Positions 55,095 through 64,000 of a stretch of 64,000 bases of DNA are shown piece by piece. A program made the translations under genes and the position numbers. Positions within the stretch are counted from its first letter, which is position 1, and every line of letters starts with the position of its first letter. Source of the DNA: Nitrosomonas sp. (GTDB lineage Bacteria > Pseudomonadota > Gammaproteobacteria > Burkholderiales > Nitrosomonadaceae). The stretch spans positions 1 to 64,000 of the forward strand of contig JAJFJJ010000047.1 in NCBI GenBank assembly GCA_021774195.1, given 5' to 3'. Below the pieces are notes generated by a model. That model saw nothing but the letters and a program-made list of their open reading frames with translations, was not told where the DNA came from and did no database searches.

Positions 55095-55583
55095 ATGCGT
55101 ATAGAGATCCTGATGAGTTTTAAATCTATGATGAGTAGGATACGCTCATGCTTGGTTGTTGTGGTTATATTGTTGCCAAGCCAGGTTGCTGCTGAGATGC
55201 AATTTTTATCTATAGCAGAGAATGCCGTAGTGATGTATGACGCACCCTCATTAAAGGCTGAAAAATTATATGTAGCCAGTCTTCATTTGCCAGTTGAAGC
55301 GGTAGTGACAGTTGAAGGCTGGATTAAAGTGAGAGACAGCGGCGGTAGTCTTGCCTGGGTTGAGAATAAATTCCTGAGTCAACAGCAATACGTTATCGTT
55401 ATAGTACCTTTGGCGGATATCTACCAAGCGCCTGATGATCGCTCAGAGCTGGTTTTTCAAGCTCAAGAAGGTGTTGTTATAGAGTGGCTTAATACTGATG
55501 GTGATGCACCGGGGTGGATGAAAGTACGTCATCGTGATGGTCAGGCAGGTTATATTAAAGTCGGTCAGGTTTGGGGGTCATGA
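55095..55583 (+). CDS. SH3-domain protein
   Basis: Signal-like N-terminus; two SH3b-like segments (YDAPSLKAEKLYV..., YQAPDDRSELVFQ...). Confidence 0.75.
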   Translation: MRIEILMSFKSMMSRIRSCLVVVVILLPSQVAAEMQFLSIAENAVVMYDAPSLKAEKLYVASLHLPVEAVVTVEGWIKVRDSGGSLAWVENKFLSQQQYVIVIVPLADIYQAPDDRSELVFQAQEGVVIEWLNTDGDAPGWMKVRHRDGQAGYIKVGQVWGS

Positions 55584-56569
55584 AAATTGCAATCTTTGGT
55601 GCTGGTGCATGGGGTACAGCTTTAGCCATCAATCTTTCAGCGCATCATCAAGTAACGCTATGGACTAAATTTCCGGATCACTTAGCGGAATTAACCACCC
55701 AACGTGTCAATCTAAGTTTCTTTCCGGACTTCTCATTGCCGGAGTCATTATATATTACCGATTCTATTGAAAAAGCACTTGAAACTGCTGACCTTGCTTT
55801 AGTCGTCGTGCCTATTGTCGGGTTGAGAGAAACTTTGCGTGGGATTGCTGAAACAAAAATTAATGTGCCTATTATATGGGGGTGTAAAGGGTTCGATTCA
55901 GATGATGCGAAATTGCCTCATCAGATAGTGGAAGAAGAACACGTTAACGCGTCGCCATGTGGCGTCCTATCTGGCCCAAGTTTCGCAGAAGAGGTGGCTA
56001 AAGGGTTGCCTACAGCCTTGACATTGGCTTCTACTGATAAGGCGTTTTCAAACCAAATGGCACGACAACTTCACACTTCTCGTTTGCGTATTTATACCAG
56101 TCAAGATGTGGTCGGTGTAGAGACAGGTGGTGCTGTAAAGAATGTGATTACCATAGCGGCTGGAATTTCTGACGGAATGGGTTTTGGGCATAATGCTAGA
56201 GCGGCTTTAATCACGCGCGGTTTGATGGAAATTACTCGCTTGGGCCTTGCGCTCGGAGGGAAGAGGGAAACGTTCATGGGGTTGGCAGGGCTGGGTGATT
56301 TAATGCTGACTTGTACTGGAGATTTGTCACGTAACAGGCGAGTTGGGTTGATGTTGGCCGAAGGTAAAACGTTAGCGCATATTTTAGAAGATTTAGGACA
56401 CGTTGCGGAGGGTGTTCATACCGCGCGTGCTGTTTTACAGCTTGGGGAACAACTCGGTCTTGAAATGCCGATTACTCAGGCAGTGTGTAATATTTTGCAT
56501 GAAGGTGTCGCTGCGCGTGAGGCTGTGGAAATGTTGTTAAGTCGAGAGCCGAAATCGGAGCTTTATTAG
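55580..56569 (+). CDS. gpsA: Glycerol-3-phosphate dehydrogenase [NAD(P)+]
   Basis: MKIAIFGAGAWGTALAINLS...GAVKNVITIAAGISDGMGFGHNARAALITRG. Confidence 0.96.
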   Translation: MKIAIFGAGAWGTALAINLSAHHQVTLWTKFPDHLAELTTQRVNLSFFPDFSLPESLYITDSIEKALETADLALVVVPIVGLRETLRGIAETKINVPIIWGCKGFDSDDAKLPHQIVEEEHVNASPCGVLSGPSFAEEVAKGLPTALTLASTDKAFSNQMARQLHTSRLRIYTSQDVVGVETGGAVKNVITIAAGISDGMGFGHNARAALITRGLMEITRLGLALGGKRETFMGLAGLGDLMLTCTGDLSRNRRVGLMLAEGKTLAHILEDLGHVAEGVHTARAVLQLGEQLGLEMPITQAVCNILHEGVAAREAVEMLLSREPKSELY

Positions 56570-56603
56570 TTGTTGTGCAGAATGAATAATACAATAATTA
56601 TTG

Positions 56604-56745
56604 GCAACTATTCAGCTTGCCCTTAGAATTCACCATTTCTGTGTTACAAAATGATCATTTACACGTGTAAACTCACATTTTGCGCCTTGAACTGATGAAT
56701 TCTAAGGACAATCAGAACAGTTACCGCAATATGCTGAATGGTTAC
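56604..56745 (+). repeat. 142-bp nested inverted-repeat element, copy 1
   Basis: Outer arms GCAACTATTCAGC/GCTGAATGGTTAC, inner 11-bp arms CCTTAGAATTC/GAATTCTAAGG, central TTTACACGTGTAAA; near-identical to copy 2 in reverse complement. Confidence 0.85.
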
Positions 56746-56885
56746 AATTATTGTTGATTATTCAGTTTATCCATATTTGCGTATTCATGTGGTATGGCTG
56801 TTACAGCGCATCAACACTTAAGATGGTCGACTTTATTCACCTTAAAGATAGGTCATGCTATGATACTTATACCGCTACTATTAGG

Positions 56886-56990
56886 GCGCTTCTGAAAATC
56901 CATATTTGCGAGCATCCGCAAAGCGAATTGTCTGCTTACCCCGTTTCGTCGCAATACTGCGGTACGCACAAAAAATATTTCCTGACCTAT
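56886..56990 (+). repeat. ~105-bp direct repeat, copy A (left of adh)
   Basis: AATCCATATTTGCGAGCATCCGCAAAGCGAATTGTCTGCTTACCCCGTTTCGTCGCAATACTGCGGTACGCACAAAAAA; similar to 58105-58210. Confidence 0.8.
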
Positions 56991-57096
56991 TAGCCATATG
57001 TTGCGTCGATATTTCTTGTTCTCGCCTTGTCTGGTTAAGAAAATCCGAATTTATAGAAGCCCCGATTAATTACAATAACGATTAGGGACGTTTGGG

Positions 57097-58098
57097 ATGA
57101 TAAAAGCATATGCCGCATTTGGCCCTGGGGAAGCGCTTAAGCCTTTTGAGTATGATCCTGGAGTTTTGCGAGCGAGTGATGTAGAGATTGCCGTTGAGCA
57201 CTGTGGTATTTGTCATAGTGATTTGAGTATGTTGAGTAATTCGTGGGGCATTACTCAGTACCCCCTGGTTCCTGGTCATGAAGTTGTTGGTAGGATTGTC
57301 GATAGAGGGGAATTTGTCCGCCACCTCAAATTGGGCCAACGCGTAGGTCTAGGGTGGCATTCAGGTTATTGCATGACTTGTAGTACATGCTTGTCTGGCG
57401 ATCATAATCTTTGTGCGGATGCAGAGCCTACCATTGTAGGACGGCATGGTGGTTTTGCCGATAAAGTTCGTGCAGATGCCGCAAGTGTTGTGGCATTACC
57501 GGACACAATTGCGGCACAAAGTGCCGGCCCGCTCTTTTGTGGCGGGATAACGGTGTTCAATGTGTTGCTGCAACATAATATTCCGTCAACTGCAAGGGTG
57601 GCGGTAATCGGTATTGGCGGTTTGGGGCATATGGCATTGCAAATTCTCAAAGTATGGGGTTGTCATGTGACCGCATTTACGTCTTCTGAAACTAAGAAGG
57701 CTGATGCATTGAAACTGGGCGCGGATGAGACACTAAATTCGCAACAGTTAGATGCATCAACATCAGTAGCTAGGCAGTTTGACCTGATTTTGTCGACGGT
57801 CAATGTGGGGCTTGACTGGAATGCCTATATTGCCACATTGCGGCCCAAAGGGCGGTTACACTTTGTGGGCGCAACTTTGGACCCACTGGATATCAATGTG
57901 TTTCCACTTATTCTTAATCAGTGTTCGGTTTCAGGTTCGCCAGTTGGTAGCCCTGCCAGTATTCATACGATGTTAGATTTTGTAGCGAGACATAATATTG
58001 AGCCTGTTGTAGAAAGCTACCGATTTGATCAGGTAAATGAAGCATTGGCCCGTTTGGAGAGTGGAAAGGCACATTATCGGGTCGTGTTAAGTCGTTAA
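57097..58098 (+). CDS. Zinc-type NAD(P)-dependent alcohol dehydrogenase (cinnamyl-alcohol/YahK-like)
   Basis: HCGICHSDLSMLSNSWGITQYPLVPGHEVVGRI; structural Zn cysteines CMTCSTCLSGDHNLC; GIGGLGHMALQI. Confidence 0.92.
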   Translation: MIKAYAAFGPGEALKPFEYDPGVLRASDVEIAVEHCGICHSDLSMLSNSWGITQYPLVPGHEVVGRIVDRGEFVRHLKLGQRVGLGWHSGYCMTCSTCLSGDHNLCADAEPTIVGRHGGFADKVRADAASVVALPDTIAAQSAGPLFCGGITVFNVLLQHNIPSTARVAVIGIGGLGHMALQILKVWGCHVTAFTSSETKKADALKLGADETLNSQQLDASTSVARQFDLILSTVNVGLDWNAYIATLRPKGRLHFVGATLDPLDINVFPLILNQCSVSGSPVGSPASIHTMLDFVARHNIEPVVESYRFDQVNEALARLESGKAHYRVVLSR

Positions 58099-58109
58099 CT
58101 AATCGCCTT

Positions 58110-58364
58110 CCTAGAATCCATATTTGAGAGCATGCGCAAGGCGAATTGTCTGCTTACCCTGTTTCGTTACAATACTGTGTTACGCACAAAAAACATCTCC
58201 TTACCTATCATCCTAATAACCGTAGTTAAATGGTGTTTAGAGTGCGTTGTTGTTTGTTTCCGGCAAGGCGCAATGAGGAGTAATAACTCGTTCACAACGA
58301 ATTGCAACGCAGCCAGAAATAAATAACAGTGTGTTATGAGCACCATCCAACTGAGGATTCTAGG
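58110..58364 (-). repeat. Composite MITE-like element with CCTAGAATCC/GGATTCTAGG ends, abutting the dnaB stop codon
   Basis: 10-bp perfect TIR at 58110-58119 and 58355-58364; right part is the reverse complement of the 10.9-11.1 kb element core, left part is the direct repeat paired with 56886-56990. Confidence 0.75.
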
Positions 58365-59753
58365 TTAATAATACTCTGTTCTTGCGTAGCTCTCAAAGCG
58401 TGTGTATTCGCCTAAGAAAGTAAGATTTACAGTCCCAATGGGGCCGTTTCGTTGTTTGCCGATAATGATTTCTGCCATGCCTTTGTCTTGTGTCTCAGGG
58501 TCATAAACTTCATCTCTGTAGATGAATAGAATGACATCTGCATCTTGTTCAATGGCGCCAGATTCGCGTAAGTCGGACATTACTGGACGTTTGTTTGGAC
58601 GTTGTTCTAAGCTTCGGTTTAACTGAGACAGGGCGATGACTGGGACCTTCAGTTCTTTAGCTAACGCTTTAAGTGCGCGAGAAATCTCAGAGATTTCGGT
58701 GGCGCGATTTTCCCCTTGTCGGGCAGAAGACATCAATTGTAGGTAATCAACTACAATTAAACCAAGGCCATCAAATTGGCGATACAGTCGTCTGGCTCGT
58801 GCACGTAATTCCAGTGCGTTAAGTGCTGCACTTTCGTCAATATGAATGGGCGCGTCATTTAGTTTTCCAAGTGCATGAGTTAGCTTTGGCCAATCTTCAT
58901 CTTCGAGGCGACCGGTACGTACTTTATGTTGATCAAGCCGGCCAACTGAGCCAAGCATTCGCATGGCTAATTGCGCGCCACCCATTTCCATGCTAAATAC
59001 AGCAACAGGTTTGTTCAAGTCCAGAGCCACATTTTCGGCAATATTTAATGAAAAGGCGGTTTTGCCCATTGAAGGTCTGCCAGCAACAATAATCAGATCA
59101 CCAGGTTGGAAGCCGGATGTTTTTTGATCAAGATCATGAAAGCCTGAGGCGATTCCAGTTACATCACTTGGGTTGTCCCGACTATAAAGAAGTTCTATAC
59201 GCTCAACGACTTGTTTAAGAAGTGGCTGTATATCCATAAAGCCTTGTTTGCCGCGAGCACCTTCTTCGGCGATTTCGAACACTTTGGATTCTGCCTCGTC
59301 TAATAAATTGGCAGCAGAGCGTCCTGCAGGATTATATGTCGAGTCAGTAATTTGAACACCAACCTGAGCGAGACTGCGCATAATCGAGCGTTCTCTGACG
59401 ATTTCTGCATAGCGCTTAATATTTGCGGCTGACGGGGTGTTCTGAACGATTGCGCCGATATAAGCGAGGCCGCCGACTGTTTGTAACTCTGATGACATTT
59501 CTAATGATTCTGCAACGGTAACAACATCAGCGGGTTTGTTGTGTTCAATTAGTTTGCAGATGTGATGGTAAATTAACTGATGATCATGGCGGTAGAAATC
59601 ATCATCTGAAATGACATCGGCAATCTTATCCCATGCATGGTTGTCCAGCATTAACCCACCAAGAACAGACTGTTCTGTCTCAATTGAATGCGGAGGGGTT
59701 TTAAAGGATTCTGCAAGCTGATCTTGATTGATTCTGATAGATGGTTGAGCCAT
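58365..59753 (-). CDS. dnaB: Replicative DNA helicase
   Basis: PHSIETEQSVLGGLMLD; LIIVAGRPSMGKTAFSLNIAENVA; no intein seen. Confidence 0.97.
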   Translation of the reverse strand: MAQPSIRINQDQLAESFKTPPHSIETEQSVLGGLMLDNHAWDKIADVISDDDFYRHDHQLIYHHICKLIEHNKPADVVTVAESLEMSSELQTVGGLAYIGAIVQNTPSAANIKRYAEIVRERSIMRSLAQVGVQITDSTYNPAGRSAANLLDEAESKVFEIAEEGARGKQGFMDIQPLLKQVVERIELLYSRDNPSDVTGIASGFHDLDQKTSGFQPGDLIIVAGRPSMGKTAFSLNIAENVALDLNKPVAVFSMEMGGAQLAMRMLGSVGRLDQHKVRTGRLEDEDWPKLTHALGKLNDAPIHIDESAALNALELRARARRLYRQFDGLGLIVVDYLQLMSSARQGENRATEISEISRALKALAKELKVPVIALSQLNRSLEQRPNKRPVMSDLRESGAIEQDADVILFIYRDEVYDPETQDKGMAEIIIGKQRNGPIGTVNLTFLGEYTRFESYARTEYY

Positions 59754-59974
59754 AATTATCCGGTTAAATTAGCAATACAAAAATAGAAAACCCGCAACTG
59801 GAAATGCTTTTGTGCTTTTTTCTTGGTTATTTATTGATATAACAACAGATTGCTTCGTATCATGATCTGACTTTGAGAGGTAATTGTCTTGTGTTTTGAG
59901 TTGTTATTTTCGGATAATTTTGTGTCGACTACAAGTGATTATTAATATATTTTTTATCTCTTTGATGTGTAGGC

Positions 59975-60011
59975 AAAAAAAAAGAACTGTGACTAGCAGT
60001 TCTTTTTTTTT
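59975..60011 (-). terminator. Intrinsic terminator (15-bp stem, A/T-flanked) between rplI and dnaB
   Basis: AAAAAAAAAGAACTG tgactag CAGTTCTTTTTTTTT. Confidence 0.85.
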
Positions 60012-60028
60012 GGTTTTTAATGCCGCGT

Positions 60029-60484
60029 TTATAGCGTTGCTTCACCTAAAACAGATACAGTGATATGTGCGGATACATCGCTATGTAATGCAATCGTCAG
60101 TGAGTAGTCACCGACTTGTTTTAATTGACCATGAGGCATCTGAATCATCGATTTCTCAATGTTGAATCCTTGTTCAGTCAATGCGGCTGCAATATTTACG
60201 CTGTTTACTGATCCGAATAACTTACCATCACTCCCTGTTTTTTGAGTGATTTGTAATAATAAACCATCCAGTTTCTCAGCAATTGCTTGTGCTTTGGCGA
60301 TTGCGGCTGCTTGGTTTTTTTCAAGTTCAACACGTTTTGTTTCAAACTCAGCAATCGCTTGTTCGGTCGCTCTTTTAGCTTTACCTTGAGGAAGTAAAAA
60401 ATTGCGGGCATAACCACTTTTTACGTTGACAATGTCACCAAGTTGCCCCAAGTTGGAGATCTTTTCCATCAGTATGATTTGCAT
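60029..60484 (-). CDS. rplI: 50S ribosomal protein L9
   Basis: [36 protein letters not shown]. Confidence 0.97.
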   Translation of the reverse strand: MQIILMEKISNLGQLGDIVNVKSGYARNFLLPQGKAKRATEQAIAEFETKRVELEKNQAAAIAKAQAIAEKLDGLLLQITQKTGSDGKLFGSVNSVNIAAALTEQGFNIEKSMIQMPHGQLKQVGDYSLTIALHSDVSAHITVSVLGEATL

Positions 60485-60504
60485 TTTTTCGCTCCTTTTG
60501 TCCT

Positions 60505-60786
60505 TTAATGCCGGTCTGTGTATGGCAGTAATGCAAGAAAGCGAGCGCGTTCAACAGCGGTGCTTAGCTGGCGTTGATAGAAAGCACGTGTACCTGTTAT
60601 TCGTGCCGGTATGATTTTGCCATTTTCCCCAACATAGTCTTTTAATACTTCGATATCCTTATAGTCGACTTGTTTAATGCCTTCTACAGTAAAACGACAA
60701 AACTTTTTACGTTTGAATAATGGACGGTTAGCTTTTCTTTCTCTTTCTTTCTCTTTACTGTCTTTACGTCTTGTAAAACGAGCCAT
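60505..60786 (-). CDS. rpsR: 30S ribosomal protein S18
   Basis: [40 protein letters not shown]. Confidence 0.97.
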   Translation of the reverse strand: MARFTRRKDSKEKERERKANRPLFKRKKFCRFTVEGIKQVDYKDIEVLKDYVGENGKIIPARITGTRAFYQRQLSTAVERARFLALLPYTDRH

Positions 60787-60806
60787 ATTTATTTCCTGTT
60801 TACTGA

Positions 60807-61103
60807 TTAAATTTGTACGATATGATTGACATGCAGTACCAGTTGTTGACTAAGGCGGTTTTTTCGATTCAAAAAACCGGAGGCTTTTACCACCGTATCA
60901 GTTTTTAGTTCAGATATTGTCATGGCCGCCGGTCCTAGTGCAACTGAAAAAATTTCACATAAAACCTGGCGAGCGATATCTGCCTCAATCTGGCGTGAAA
61001 CATGTTTGATGGTAAAGTCAATGATGGCGACACCTGCCGGGGTATATCGTAATACGCCTAGCTTAATGATTTTTCCACAAACGACTGTTTGGTTGCAGTC
61101 CAA
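60807..61103 (-). CDS. priB: Primosomal replication protein N
   Basis: SSB-like fold sequence [27 protein letters not shown]; between rpsF and rpsR. Confidence 0.9.
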   Translation of the reverse strand: MDCNQTVVCGKIIKLGVLRYTPAGVAIIDFTIKHVSRQIEADIARQVLCEIFSVALGPAAMTISELKTDTVVKASGFLNRKNRLSQQLVLHVNHIVQI

Positions 61104-61106
61104 AAA

Positions 61107-61574
61107 TTACTCTGTTGTTGTAGCGGTCTCTGTTGTTGCAGTGGCCTTAGTCTCTTCGTTGGTTTCAGCAGTGTCTGCAGCCTTGACATCGGTTTTAGCT
61201 GCTGCTGGCTGATCATTGGTGTTACTTGATTCAGTTGCTGCACTGCTGCTCGTGTCTTCATTTCGAATCATTGGAGAAGACTCGGAAACGGGACCATCCA
61301 TTCTGACTGTGAGATGACGCAAAATCGCATCGCTGAATTTAAATGCGTGTTCAAGATCGTTAAGCGTTTCCTGGTCGCACTCAATATTCATTAATACATA
61401 ATGGGCTTTATGAACTTTCTTAATCAGATAAGCAAGTTGGCGGCGACCCCAATCTTCGGTGCGATGCACATTTCCGTTTTTCGCTGTCACTATTCCACGG
61501 TAACGTTCGATCATTGCCGGGACTTGCTCGCTCTGATCTGGATGCACTATAAATACAATTTCGTAATGTCGCAT
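61107..61574 (-). CDS. rpsF: 30S ribosomal protein S6 with low-complexity C-terminal tail
   Basis: [25 protein letters not shown]...[32 protein letters not shown] at 61574. Confidence 0.95.
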   Translation of the reverse strand: MRHYEIVFIVHPDQSEQVPAMIERYRGIVTAKNGNVHRTEDWGRRQLAYLIKKVHKAHYVLMNIECDQETLNDLEHAFKFSDAILRHLTVRMDGPVSESSPMIRNEDTSSSAATESSNTNDQPAAAKTDVKAADTAETNEETKATATTETATTTE

Positions 61575-61961
61575 AAATTCCTTTCGGGTACAGCCTCCCA
61601 GTTGAGTTTGGTGAGGCAAGGTTAAAAGCGCTCCATTGTACTGAATTGACGAGACAATATCAAACTTTGTTATGCTTGTTATAATGGCTCTGATTGATCT
61701 AACTGAGATTTCAAATTTAGGCGTATTAAATGGCCTGTTGTTATTGGTTTAATAAATAGCCCTATTGGTTTGGATGAGCTGGTAAAATTAGTCACTTTAC
61801 TAAAAAATAGCCCGTGCGCATTAGTGCTGCCCGTATATTGCTTGCGCCAGTATGCTTAATTTTAGCCTGAAGCGCTTACACTATAACTTTGTTCCAGAGG
61901 ATTCACAAAAAGTATAATTTGTACCCGGTAGGTTGCTTGCCGGTTTTAAACTTGTTCTGAT

Positions 61962-62103
61962 GTAACTTTTCAGTATACTGCGGTAACTGTTCTGATTGCC
62001 TCTAGAATTCATTAGTTCAAGGCGCAAAATGTGAGTTTACACGTGTAAATGATCATTTTGTAACGCAGAAATGGTGAATTCTAGGGGTAAGCTGAATAGT
62101 TAC
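61962..62103 (-). repeat. 142-bp nested inverted-repeat element, copy 2 (inverted relative to copy 1)
   Basis: GTAACTTTTCAG...CGGTAACTGTTCTGATTG...CTAGAATTCATTAGTTCAAGGCGCAAAATGTGAGTTTACACGTGTAAATGATCATTTTGTAAC...GAATTCTAGG...GCTGAATAGTTAC. Confidence 0.85.
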
Positions 62104-62289
62104 GTCCTGATTTAAATTGTGCGCACCTACTTCCTACGTCGCAGAATAACTGCGTCTTCGGTTGTGAGTACGCCCTACTCAAATCAGCCTTATGTTTAAA
62201 TTCCAGTAACTGATGCAACATACAGGCGAGTAAAATTGTCGGGAGCATGTCATTTTAAAAAAATTATATAAATAAAGTGTTATAAAAAT

Positions 62290-62853
62290 ATGTTGTTGAT
62301 GATTGATAATTATGATTCGTTCACCTATAACTTGGTGCAATATCTGTCCGAACTGGGTGAAGAAGTCGAGGTGTTTCGTAATGATGAAATTACGTTGGAC
62401 AAGATTGCGCAATTGAATCCAGAGCGTATTGTGATTTCCCCGGGGCCTTGTACGCCAAATGAGGCAGGCGTATCTCTTTCAACAATCAAAGAATTTAGCG
62501 AAAAATTGCCAGTGTTAGGCGTTTGTCTTGGGCATCAAAGCATCGGGCAGGTTTTTGGCGCGAAAATTGTTCATGCGCAACAATTGATGCACGGTAAAAC
62601 CTCGCCTATTTTTCATAATGGTGTTGGTGTGTTTCGGGATTTGCCAAGTCCTTTTGTCGCAACTAGATATCACTCTCTTGTGATTGATCGATCTACTTTT
62701 CCCGATTGTCTTGAGATTACGGCCTGGACTAGAGATAATGAGATCATGGGTGTGCGCCATAAAACATTACCCATCGAAGGTGTTCAATTTCATCCGGAAT
62801 CGTTACTGAGTGAGCATGGGCATCAGATACTGGAAAATTTTTTAAACCGCTAA
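62290..62853 (+). CDS. trpG: Anthranilate synthase component II (glutamine amidotransferase)
   Basis: [23 protein letters not shown]...[14 protein letters not shown]...[14 protein letters not shown]. Confidence 0.95.
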   Translation: MLLMIDNYDSFTYNLVQYLSELGEEVEVFRNDEITLDKIAQLNPERIVISPGPCTPNEAGVSLSTIKEFSEKLPVLGVCLGHQSIGQVFGAKIVHAQQLMHGKTSPIFHNGVGVFRDLPSPFVATRYHSLVIDRSTFPDCLEITAWTRDNEIMGVRHKTLPIEGVQFHPESLLSEHGHQILENFLNR

Positions 62854-62897
62854 CGATAGAACGATTGTATTGTTGAGTTAATGATAAAAGGGAACAC

Positions 62898-63917
62898 ATG
62901 ACACCACAACAGGCACTGAGTCGTATTATTGAGCGTCAAGAAATTCAGAATGACGAGATGCTGTCATTGATGCGTCAGATCATGCAAGGAGAAGTTTCTC
63001 CGGTTTTGATCGCCGCCATTATCACCGGGTTACGTGTAAAGAAAGAGACTGTCGGTGAGATTTCAGCTGCAGCACAAGTGATGCGTGAATTTGCGACACC
63101 GGTTGAAGTATCTAACAGTTCCTATTTAGTAGATACTTGCGGGACCGGAGGTGATGCTACCCATACATTCAACATTTCTACTGCTTCTGCTTTTGTAACG
63201 GCTGCTGCTGGTGCGCGTGTTGCTAAGCATGGTGGTCGGTCTGTTTCTAGTAAGTCTGGAAGTGCCGATGTGTTGGAAGCGTTGGGTGTTAATTTGAATC
63301 AAACACCGCAGCAAGTCGCGCAAAGCATCAGTGAAATTGGTGTTGGTTTTATGTTTGCGCCCAACTATCATGGTGCCATGAAACATGCAGCACCGGTGCG
63401 GCGTGAGCTAGGGATTAAAACCATGTTTAATATCCTGGGCCCGTTAACAAATCCGGCTGATGCGAAAAATCAGGTGTTGGGGGTATTCAGTGCTGATCTG
63501 GTAAGCACTTTAGCGCATGTGCTGCATCAGCTTGGCAGTCAACACGTGTTGATTGTTAACGGAAAAGATGGATTAGATGAAATAACCATTACTGGCGAAA
63601 CAAACGTTGGCGAGTTGAAACAAGATAAAGTCGTTGAATACACAATAAGACCGGAAAATTTTGGTCTGCATACAGCCTCAATCGATACCATTCAGGTCAC
63701 TGATTGTGATCAGGCTAAGGCAATGTTGCTTTCGGTATTAGAGAATCACGTTGGTCCGGCGCGAGATATTGTCATGATGAACGCTGGCGCGGCAATTTAC
63801 GCCGCTGGTGTTTCAGATTCGCTGGAGCAGGGGGTCGAGAAAGCCCGGCAAGCGATAGAAAGTGGTGCCGCTTTAAAAAAACTCAATGAACTGATCACGT
63901 TCTCCAAAAAAGTATAA
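62898..63917 (+). CDS. trpD: Anthranilate phosphoribosyltransferase
   Basis: [44 protein letters not shown]. Confidence 0.97.
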   Translation: MTPQQALSRIIERQEIQNDEMLSLMRQIMQGEVSPVLIAAIITGLRVKKETVGEISAAAQVMREFATPVEVSNSSYLVDTCGTGGDATHTFNISTASAFVTAAAGARVAKHGGRSVSSKSGSADVLEALGVNLNQTPQQVAQSISEIGVGFMFAPNYHGAMKHAAPVRRELGIKTMFNILGPLTNPADAKNQVLGVFSADLVSTLAHVLHQLGSQHVLIVNGKDGLDEITITGETNVGELKQDKVVEYTIRPENFGLHTASIDTIQVTDCDQAKAMLLSVLENHVGPARDIVMMNAGAAIYAAGVSDSLEQGVEKARQAIESGAALKKLNELITFSKKV

Positions 63918-63933
63918 GTAACTAATAATTAAC

Positions 63934-64000
63934 ATGTCAGATATTTTAAAAAAAATCTTATCGGTTAAGAACAAAGAAATTGCTGAGGCTAAAGCTATAA
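63934..64000 (+). CDS. trpC: Indole-3-glycerol phosphate synthase, N-terminal fragment (runs off window)
   Basis: MSDILKKILSVKNKEIAEAKAI...; follows trpD. Confidence 0.85.
   Translation, partial: MSDILKKILSVKNKEIAEAKAI

Noticed and set aside
56751-56993. 80-aa ORF in track
   Set aside because: Spans repeat-derived spacer DNA; no domain or coding signature.
58132-58326. 64-aa ORF in track
   Set aside because: Entirely inside the composite repeat next to dnaB.
60922-61212. 96-aa plus-strand Ala/Ser/Val-rich ORF
   Set aside because: Antisense to priB and the low-complexity rpsF tail; composition is explained by that repeat-like DNA.

Overview
This window is a low-GC betaproteobacterial chromosome segment. 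Gene content suggests a Nitrosomonas-like organism, but that is inference only. Most of it is conserved housekeeping DNA: the S10/spc/alpha ribosomal protein operons (rplV end to rplQ, with secY, infA, rpmJ and rpoA), birA-coaX-engB-hemB, PBP1A with pilMNOPQ, an MBL-fold gene and acs, rimP-nusA-infB-rbfA-truB, a full ccmABCDEFG-H-I cytochrome c maturation cluster with a bcp-like gene, ileS/lspA/ribF, a cell-envelope and redox block (moeB-like, ctpA-like, envC-like, gpmA, rhodanese, grxC, secB, gpsA), dnaB, the rpsF-priB-rpsR-rplI cluster and trpGD(C). I found no convincing new multi-gene system, CRISPR array, tRNA or rRNA. The parts worth a second look are: (1) dispersed palindromic or MITE-like repeats, including two 142-bp nested inverted-repeat copies in opposite orientation at 56.6 and 62.0 kb, and a TIR-bounded element before birA related to one abutting dnaB; (2) a repeat-flanked alcohol dehydrogenase; (3) a rearranged scar at 39.6-41.4 kb, with a SWIM-domain gene interrupted by one in-frame TAG, a helicase C-terminal remnant and a 5'-truncated TPR/LytR_C-like ORF; (4) a strongly structured leader before hemB; (5) a two-gene glycine-betaine synthesis module; (6) an attenuator-like hairpin before rimP-nusA; (7) unusual disordered tails on S3 and S6.
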